A DNA stretch of 26,948 nt from Bacteroidota bacterium (GTDB lineage: Bacteria > Bacteroidota > Bacteroidia > Bacteroidales > Dysgonomonadaceae): the NCBI GenBank assembly GCA_023424395.1, contig JAFADY010000047.1, positions 1-26,948 of the forward strand, read 5' to 3'. Shown here in pieces: positions 22,667-26,948 of this stretch (positions are counted from its first letter, which is position 1; each line of letters begins with the position of its first letter). The notes beneath the pieces were generated by a model. The model saw only the letters and a program-made list of their open reading frames with translations. It was not told the origin of the DNA and did no database searches. The translations under genes were made by a program, and so were the position numbers.

Positions 22667-24457
22667 ATGAAAACAAATCAAATTCCCGAAAGATTGCAAG
22701 CCGTACGAAAATTTATGGAAGAGAAGAAATTGGATGCGTTCATTATCCCGAGTACCGATGCTCATTTGAGCGAATATCCCCCCAAACATTGGGAATCGCG
22801 AAAATGGATAAGCGGATTCACGGGATCGGCAGGAACGGCGGTAGTAACAAAAGAAAAGGCCGGAGTGTGGACCGATTCGCGCTATTTCTTGCAGGCTGCA
22901 ACCGAATTGGAAGGAACAGGATTCGATTTGTTTAAAATGGGACAAGCCGACACGCCCGAGATGACTGCGTGGATCATCGACCAAGTTGGCGAAGGCGGAA
23001 CCGTAGGCATCGACGGATTGGTGTACGCCGCATCAGACGCGAAAGCATTGAAAACCAAACTCGATGCCAAAGGCATCAACCTCGAAACATCGTTCGACCC
23101 ATTTACCGAAGCGTGGAGCGACCGCGTCGAAATTCCTAAAAACAAGGTTTTTACGTTGGCGGATGACGTAGCCGGAGAATCGGTAAAAACGAAGATAGAA
23201 AGAATTCAAAACGAACTATCGAAGATTGGCGCCAACGGAATGCTCATTGTTACACTCGACGCCGTTGCATGGACTTTTAATCTTCGTGGCAACGACGTGG
23301 AATATAATCCCGTGGCGGTAGCTTACGCTTATGTATCGGAAAAAGAGACCGTACTTTTCATCGATCCCGATAAGCTAACCGACGAAATCGCCACTGCTTA
23401 CAAAAAAGACGGCATAAAAATTACCGATTACAACGAAGTTTTCGAATACGTTTCAAAGCTTCCCAAAAATACGACCGTTTGCGTAACCGGCAGCAAAATA
23501 AATTATAAATTGCTGCAAACTATTCCCGATTCGTGCAAAATTATCGACACCGTTTCACCCGTAGATTTAATGAAAAGCGTGAAAAACGAAACCGAACTTA
23601 ACGGCTTCCGCAACGCGATGGTGAAAGACGGTGTGGCTTTGGTGAAATTCTATATGTGGTTGGAAAAAGCCGTTCCAAAGGGCGAAGTGTTGGAAACAAC
23701 CATCGAACAAAAACTGACCGAATTCCGCTCGCAGCAAGATTTGTTTGTAGGCGACAGCTTCGGCACCATTGCCGGATACGCCGGAAACGGAGCCATCATT
23801 CACTACCACGCATCGGCAGAAACGGCTGCGAAAGTGAAGCCTGAAGGGTTGTTGCTCATCGACTCGGGCGGCCAATACAAAGACGGAACCACCGACATTA
23901 CCCGCACGCTTGCCGTTGGAAAACTCTCCAAGCAAATGAAGGAAGATTTCACCAACGTTCTCAAAGGACACATTGCCATTGCTACCGCCATTTATCCCGA
24001 AGGGACGCGCGGAGCGCAACTTGATGTGCTTGCGCGCAAAGCATTGTGGGACAATTGCACAACGTATTGGCACGGCACGGGGCACGGAATCGGGCATTTC
24101 CTCAACGTGCACGAAGGTCCGCAAAACATTCGTTTGGAAGAGAATCCCACCCTACTGAAACCGGGAATGGTAACATCCAACGAGCCCGGCGTTTATCGCG
24201 CCAACGAATACGGCATTCGCATCGAAAACCTTATCGTAACGCGTGAATACAAAAAAACCGAAGATTTCGGCGCGTTCTACGATTTTGAAACCATCACGCT
24301 TTGTCCGATCGACACGAAGCCTATCGTGAAAAAAATGCTTACCAAAAAAGAGGCCAAATGGCTCAACGATTATCATAAAATGGTTTATAACAAGTTGAAA
24401 AAGCATTTGAACAAAGAAGAAAAAGCGTGGTTGAAGAATAAAACAAAAGAAATTTAA
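22667..24457 (+). CDS. pepP: Xaa-Pro aminopeptidase (aminopeptidase P, M24B, long form)
   Basis: It releases N-terminal residues preceding proline. The 596-aa protein is the three-domain long form, with two creatinase-like N-terminal domains and a C-terminal pita-bread domain, in contrast to the roughly 440-aa E. coli enzyme. Metal ligands are visible: Asp in LLLIDSGGQYKDG and Asp in TTDITRT (near 398 and 409), His in GHGIGHFLNVHEGP (near 473), Glu in SNEPGVY (near 505) and Glu in IRIEN (near 519). I choose the ATG at 22667 (MKTNQIPERLQAVRKFM). An in-frame ATG at 22631 adds 12 residues and overlaps the -7 box. Heptamer repeat D follows its stop. Confidence 0.93.
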   Translation: MKTNQIPERLQAVRKFMEEKKLDAFIIPSTDAHLSEYPPKHWESRKWISGFTGSAGTAVVTKEKAGVWTDSRYFLQAATELEGTGFDLFKMGQADTPEMTAWIIDQVGEGGTVGIDGLVYAASDAKALKTKLDAKGINLETSFDPFTEAWSDRVEIPKNKVFTLADDVAGESVKTKIERIQNELSKIGANGMLIVTLDAVAWTFNLRGNDVEYNPVAVAYAYVSEKETVLFIDPDKLTDEIATAYKKDGIKITDYNEVFEYVSKLPKNTTVCVTGSKINYKLLQTIPDSCKIIDTVSPVDLMKSVKNETELNGFRNAMVKDGVALVKFYMWLEKAVPKGEVLETTIEQKLTEFRSQQDLFVGDSFGTIAGYAGNGAIIHYHASAETAAKVKPEGLLLIDSGGQYKDGTTDITRTLAVGKLSKQMKEDFTNVLKGHIAIATAIYPEGTRGAQLDVLARKALWDNCTTYWHGTGHGIGHFLNVHEGPQNIRLEENPTLLKPGMVTSNEPGVYRANEYGIRIENLIVTREYKKTEDFGAFYDFETITLCPIDTKPIVKKMLTKKEAKWLNDYHKMVYNKLKKHLNKEEKAWLKNKTKEI

Positions 24458-24460
24458 AGT

Positions 24461-24560
24461 GGTATGAGTTATGGGATGGGAGTTATGGGATTGGGAGCTG
24501 CTGCCTCACGCCCAACCCCCAAACCCCATACCCCAAACCCAAAACCCCAAACCCCTAAAC
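24461..24560. repeat. G/C-rich inverted heptamer repeat, locus D (pepP to gamma-CA gap)
   Basis: Five 7-bp units (24461-24495) read like GTTATGG on the plus strand. Seven units (24512-24560) read GGTTTGG on the minus strand, in exact 7-bp register. The two halves are inverted across a 16-bp centre. The right half ends on the base before the ATG of the next gene. GGG runs satisfy the G3+N1-7 quadruplex pattern on the plus strand in the left half and on the minus strand in the right half. Confidence 0.85.
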
Positions 24561-25073
24561 ATGAGCCTTATTAAATCTGTTCGCGGTTTCACACCCGAAA
24601 TCGGCGAAAATACTTATTTAGCAGAAACGGCGGTCATAATCGGAGACGTTGTTATTGGCCGCGATTGCAGCATTTGGTTCAACGCTGTGCTGCGTGGCGA
24701 CGTAAATTCCATCCGTATCGGCAATCGCGTGAATGTGCAGGACGGCACGGTTATTCACACGCTGTATCAAAAATCGGTATCGATTATCGGCGACGATGTT
24801 TCCATCGGGCACAATGTAGTCATTCACGGCGCCGAAATAAAAAACGGTGCGCTTATCGGTATGGGCGCAACTGTACTCGATCATGCCGTGGTGGGCGAAG
24901 GCGCCATTATCGCCGCCGGATCGGTAGTATTGAGCGGAACACAGGTAGAGCCGGGCAGTATTTATGCCGGAGTTCCCGCTAAATTCGTAAAGAAAGTCGA
25001 TCCCGAGCAATCGAAAGAAATGAATCAGAAAATTGCCGCCAATTACCTGATGTATTCGGGATGGTTTAAGTAA
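24561..25073 (+). CDS. Gamma-carbonic-anhydrase-like left-handed beta-helix protein
   Basis: The 170-aa protein is made of hexapeptide repeats (for example VIIGDVVIGRD and VSIGHNVVIHGAEI) that form a left-handed beta helix and trimerise. The three metal-binding histidines of gamma-carbonic anhydrases are present: His66 (VIHT), His84 (IGHN) and His89 (VIHG). Arg45, Asp47 and Gln60 also match family active-site positions. Catalysis is therefore possible, but many such proteins (YrdA/PaaY-like) have weak or no measured carbonic anhydrase activity. I place the start at the ATG at 24561 (MSLIKSVRGFTPEIGENTYL). An earlier in-frame ATG at 24471 would translate the heptamer repeat into a Pro-rich, non-family leader. 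The gene lies between pepP and pfkB on the same strand. Confidence 0.88.
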   Translation: MSLIKSVRGFTPEIGENTYLAETAVIIGDVVIGRDCSIWFNAVLRGDVNSIRIGNRVNVQDGTVIHTLYQKSVSIIGDDVSIGHNVVIHGAEIKNGALIGMGATVLDHAVVGEGAIIAAGSVVLSGTQVEPGSIYAGVPAKFVKKVDPEQSKEMNQKIAANYLMYSGWFK

Positions 25074-25130
25074 GAAAAATGAATTGAAAACATTAAGGGT
25101 TGCTTATTTGCATAAAAAAATTTACATACA

Positions 25131-26075
25131 ATGAACAGAATCATCACTTTAACCGTAAACCCGGCAGTTGATAAAAATTCGACCGTCCCCAGCCTTCAAC
25201 CCGACAACAAACTGCGCTGTTCGGTTCCCAATTTCGAGCCGGGAGGTGGAGGAATTAATGTATCGAGAGCTATAAAAGAGTTAGGGGAAGATTCTCTCTG
25301 CCTGTTTTTCGGCGGCGGATTTACCGGCGATCATTTGGAGCAACTGATATCCGAGTCGGGGCTTTCACACAAGCGGATCGATACCAAGGGATGGACACGC
25401 GAAAACTTTTCGGTTGTGGATGAATCCACCAAAAAGCAATATCGCTTTGTAATGCCCGGCGCCGAGATTACTCAAAGTGAATACGATAAAATATTGGCAG
25501 AAATTGAATCCGCAATATCCGAAGGTGATTTTTTGGTGGCAAGCGGTAGTCTGCCCGCAGGTTTGAACGTGGATTTTTATGCCAAAGTAACCGATATTGT
25601 GAACGCCAAAAAAGCGAAAATGATCCTCGACACTTCGGGCGAAGCTTTGCTGCACGGAGCCAAAGCAGGAGTTTACATGCTGAAGCCCAACCTCAACGAA
25701 TTGAGTTTTTTATGCGGCGAGCCACATTTGTCGGGTATGCAGGTAGAACAAAAAGCGCGGGAATTTTTGGAACAAAACAATTGTCACTCATTGGTAGTTT
25801 CAATGGGGCCGAAAGGCGCATTGCTCGTTACCACCGAAATCGTTGAGCACGTTCCCGCTCCTCCTGTGCTGATGAAAAGCACCGTTGGCGCCGGCGACAG
25901 TATGGTGGCGGGTATGACATTGGCGCTTTCGCGCGGCAAAACTATGCGCGAAGTGATTCGTTTCGGCGTTGCCTGCGGCACAGCCGCCACCATGACCGAA
26001 GGTTCTGAACTCATACGAAAAAAAGACGTTGAATATTTGTATGAGTGGATCAACACCTTTCAAGCTGAAAAATAG
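25131..26075 (+). CDS. pfkB: 6-phosphofructokinase, PfkB (ribokinase family, isozyme-2 type)
   Basis: It phosphorylates a sugar phosphate, most likely fructose-6-phosphate, with ATP. The 314-aa protein resembles E. coli PfkB closely: NKLRC with Lys27, FEPGGGGINV with the GGGG at 38-41, GWTRENF and QYRFVMPGA. The anion-hole motif STVGAGDSM holds the catalytic Asp256, at the same position as in E. coli. ADP-1-phosphofructokinase (FruK) and tagatose-6-phosphate kinase are relatives, but the NKLRC and FEPGGGGINV stretches favour PfkB. The ATG at 25131 follows a 57-bp gap after the gamma-CA gene. A terminator follows its stop, so it closes the pepP/gamma-CA/pfkB run. Confidence 0.9.
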   Translation: MNRIITLTVNPAVDKNSTVPSLQPDNKLRCSVPNFEPGGGGINVSRAIKELGEDSLCLFFGGGFTGDHLEQLISESGLSHKRIDTKGWTRENFSVVDESTKKQYRFVMPGAEITQSEYDKILAEIESAISEGDFLVASGSLPAGLNVDFYAKVTDIVNAKKAKMILDTSGEALLHGAKAGVYMLKPNLNELSFLCGEPHLSGMQVEQKAREFLEQNNCHSLVVSMGPKGALLVTTEIVEHVPAPPVLMKSTVGAGDSMVAGMTLALSRGKTMREVIRFGVACGTAATMTEGSELIRKKDVEYLYEWINTFQAEK

Positions 26076-26098
26076 ATCAGATTACACAATTTTTACAC

Positions 26099-26129
26099 AA
26101 AACGGGGATTCACTTTTTCCCGTTTTTTT
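26099..26129 (+). terminator. Rho-independent terminator after pfkB
   Basis: An 8-bp stem AAAACGGG/CCCGTTTT (26099-26106 with 26119-26126) has a 12-nt loop and a run of seven T. It lies 23 bp after the pfkB stop. Confidence 0.85.
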
Positions 26130-26142
26130 AGTTGAAAATAAC

Positions 26143-26150
26143 TACTTTTG
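26143..26150 (+). promoter_or_regulatory. Candidate -7 element for nhaD
   Basis: TACTTTTG is a full match to TAnnTTTG, 22 bp before the ATG at 26173 and just after the pfkB terminator. The -33 position falls in the terminator stem and has no TTG. Confidence 0.5.
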
Positions 26151-26172
26151 ACTCCAACTTAAAACAAGCCCT

Positions 26173-26948
26173 ATGATTGCATTAATGGTCGTTGTTTTTC
26201 TAATCGGTTACGTTCTCATTGCGTTAGAACATCCCATCAAAATCAATAAAGCCGGCATCGCACTTTTCATCGGAACCGCCTTGTGGATCATTTACATGTA
26301 TGTGGCGCCCCAAGTTGTTCCCCATGTTTCGGGAGATGAATTTCAACATTATATTTCCACTCATCCCGAATTAAAAGCCGAGGATTACGCCACGCAAATC
26401 AGGGAGTTTGTTATCAATAGCCAAATCTTAGAATCCATCGGAGATATTTCCGAAACCATTTTGTTTTTATTGGCTGCGATGGCTATTGTTGAACTGATTG
26501 ACACCCACGGCGGATTTGTTTACATAACCGACAGAATTATTACCCGAAACAAACGTAAACTTTTTTGGTTAATCAGTTTTATCACTTTCGGCATGTCGGC
26601 TGTTCTCGATAATCTTACCACAACCATCGTAATGGTGATGCTCATCCGGAGGATCGTTCCCGAGCCGCGCGAACGATGGCTTGTCGGCAGTATGATCGTA
26701 ATTGCGGCCAACAGCGGCGGCGCGTGGTCACCCATCGGCGATGTTACCACCATCATGCTTTGGGTGAAGGGGAACATTACGGTAATGATCTCACCCAACC
26801 TGATACTGCCGAGCCTTGTTTCCATGATCATTCCGTTAATGTTTTTGCAATTTATATTGAGAGGCAACATCTCACAAACGCGCAAGACGGAAAACGAAGA
26901 AAACAAAGTGATACTTAAAAATTTCCGCAGGAAAGACCGTCTTGGCAT
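26173..26948 (+). CDS. nhaD: NhaD-type Na+/H+ antiporter, N-terminal 258 codons (runs off window)
   Basis: This inner-membrane antiporter exports Na+ (or Li+) in exchange for protons. The frame is open from ATG 26173 to the window end with no stop. The first helix is MIALMVVVFLIGYVLIALEH, followed by PIKINKAGIALFIGTALWII, matching the NhaD start. Other family segments are ETILFLLAAMAIVELIDTHGGF, FGMSAVLDNLTTTIVMVM (the transport-region Asp-Asn) and NSGGAWSPIGDVTTIMLW. A charged stretch near residues 58-80, between the second and third helices, is periplasmic by prediction. The closing residues (RKTENEENKVILKNFRRK) look like a cytoplasmic loop. About 40 percent of a usual NhaD is outside the window. 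Confidence 0.92.
   Translation, partial: MIALMVVVFLIGYVLIALEHPIKINKAGIALFIGTALWIIYMYVAPQVVPHVSGDEFQHYISTHPELKAEDYATQIREFVINSQILESIGDISETILFLLAAMAIVELIDTHGGFVYITDRIITRNKRKLFWLISFITFGMSAVLDNLTTTIVMVMLIRRIVPEPRERWLVGSMIVIAANSGGAWSPIGDVTTIMLWVKGNITVMISPNLILPSLVSMIIPLMFLQFILRGNISQTRKTENEENKVILKNFRRKDRLG

Noticed and set aside
23567..24124. 185-codon frame antisense to pepP
   Set aside because: Shadow of the pepP coding strand, covering conserved metal-binding codons; no domain seen in its translation.
24471..24560. N-terminal extension of the gamma-CA-like protein from an ATG at 24471
   Set aside because: The 30 added residues are a Pro/Asn/Gln-rich translation of the heptamer repeat, unlike any gamma-CA N-terminus; the ATG at 24561 gives the family start.
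24461..24560. CRISPR array or telomere-like end
   Set aside because: Units are 7 bp with no spacers, and the locus is internal between two intact genes.
1..26948. Defence system, prophage, transposon or biosynthetic cluster
   Set aside because: All long frames match core metabolism, respiration, envelope or transport families; no transposase, integrase, Cas, toxin-antitoxin pair or terminal inverted repeats were seen.

Overview
The window looks like chromosomal DNA from a member of the Bacteroidales (Bacteroidota). Three things point there. It encodes a type III glutamine synthetase (GlnN), a short NrfH-NrfA-ResB-CcsA nitrite-reduction cassette, and a 596-residue M24 aminopeptidase P, all typical of the group. 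Upstream regions carry the Bacteroidota promoter form (-7 TAnnTTTG, -33 TTG) rather than E. coli-type -10/-35 boxes. Genes also lack strong Shine-Dalgarno sequences. Genus cannot be fixed from the sequence; a Dysgonomonadaceae- or Porphyromonadaceae-like member is my guess. I see no insertion sequence, prophage, CRISPR array or broken gene.

Layout. (1) 1-500: the start of a small Bacteroidota hypothetical protein (minus, cut by the window edge), a tRNA-Leu(CAA) (minus) with its terminator, an 11-bp tandem repeat and an orphan plus-strand promoter-like site. (2) 708-1787: manC-type mannose-1-phosphate guanylyltransferase, ending at a bidirectional terminator. (3) 1836-11851, minus: glnN, then gltB-gltD-asnB, i.e. 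ammonium to glutamine to glutamate and asparagine. (4) 12146-16328, minus: nrfH-nrfA-resB-ccsA, periplasmic nitrite reduction to ammonium plus cytochrome c maturation, with a divergent CRP/FNR-type regulator at 16458. (5) 17150-20262, plus: a secreted esterase/peptidase-like hydrolase, then zwf-pgl, the oxidative pentose phosphate branch without gnd. (6) 20263-22572, minus: folB-lptB-ruvX-def. (7) 22667-26075, plus: pepP, a gamma-carbonic-anhydrase-like protein and pfkB. (8) From 26173: the first 258 codons of an NhaD-type Na+/H+ antiporter, cut by the window end.

How the parts fit. Regions 3 and 4 together form a plausible nitrite-to-amino-acid route: NrfHA makes ammonium in the periplasm, GlnN and GltBD fix it, and AsnB spends glutamine amide on asparagine. 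Zwf and Pgl supply NADPH that GltBD can use. The coding content is mostly ordinary core metabolism.

The most unusual signal is non-coding. Four gaps between same-strand genes (3513-3552, 20833-20902, 22168-22209, 24461-24560) hold degenerate tandem repeats with an exact 7-bp period. Two of them are arranged as inverted halves that can fold into hairpins. One is G-rich and has quadruplex-forming patterns on both strands just before a start codon. Each locus has its own heptamer version. I know of heptanucleotide repeat families in cyanobacteria, but I cannot say from here whether this one has been described. Other points of interest are a hairpin just 25 bp ahead of gltB, a symmetric divergent promoter between folB and pepP, and a dyad covering the -33 regions of both nrfH and the divergent regulator.
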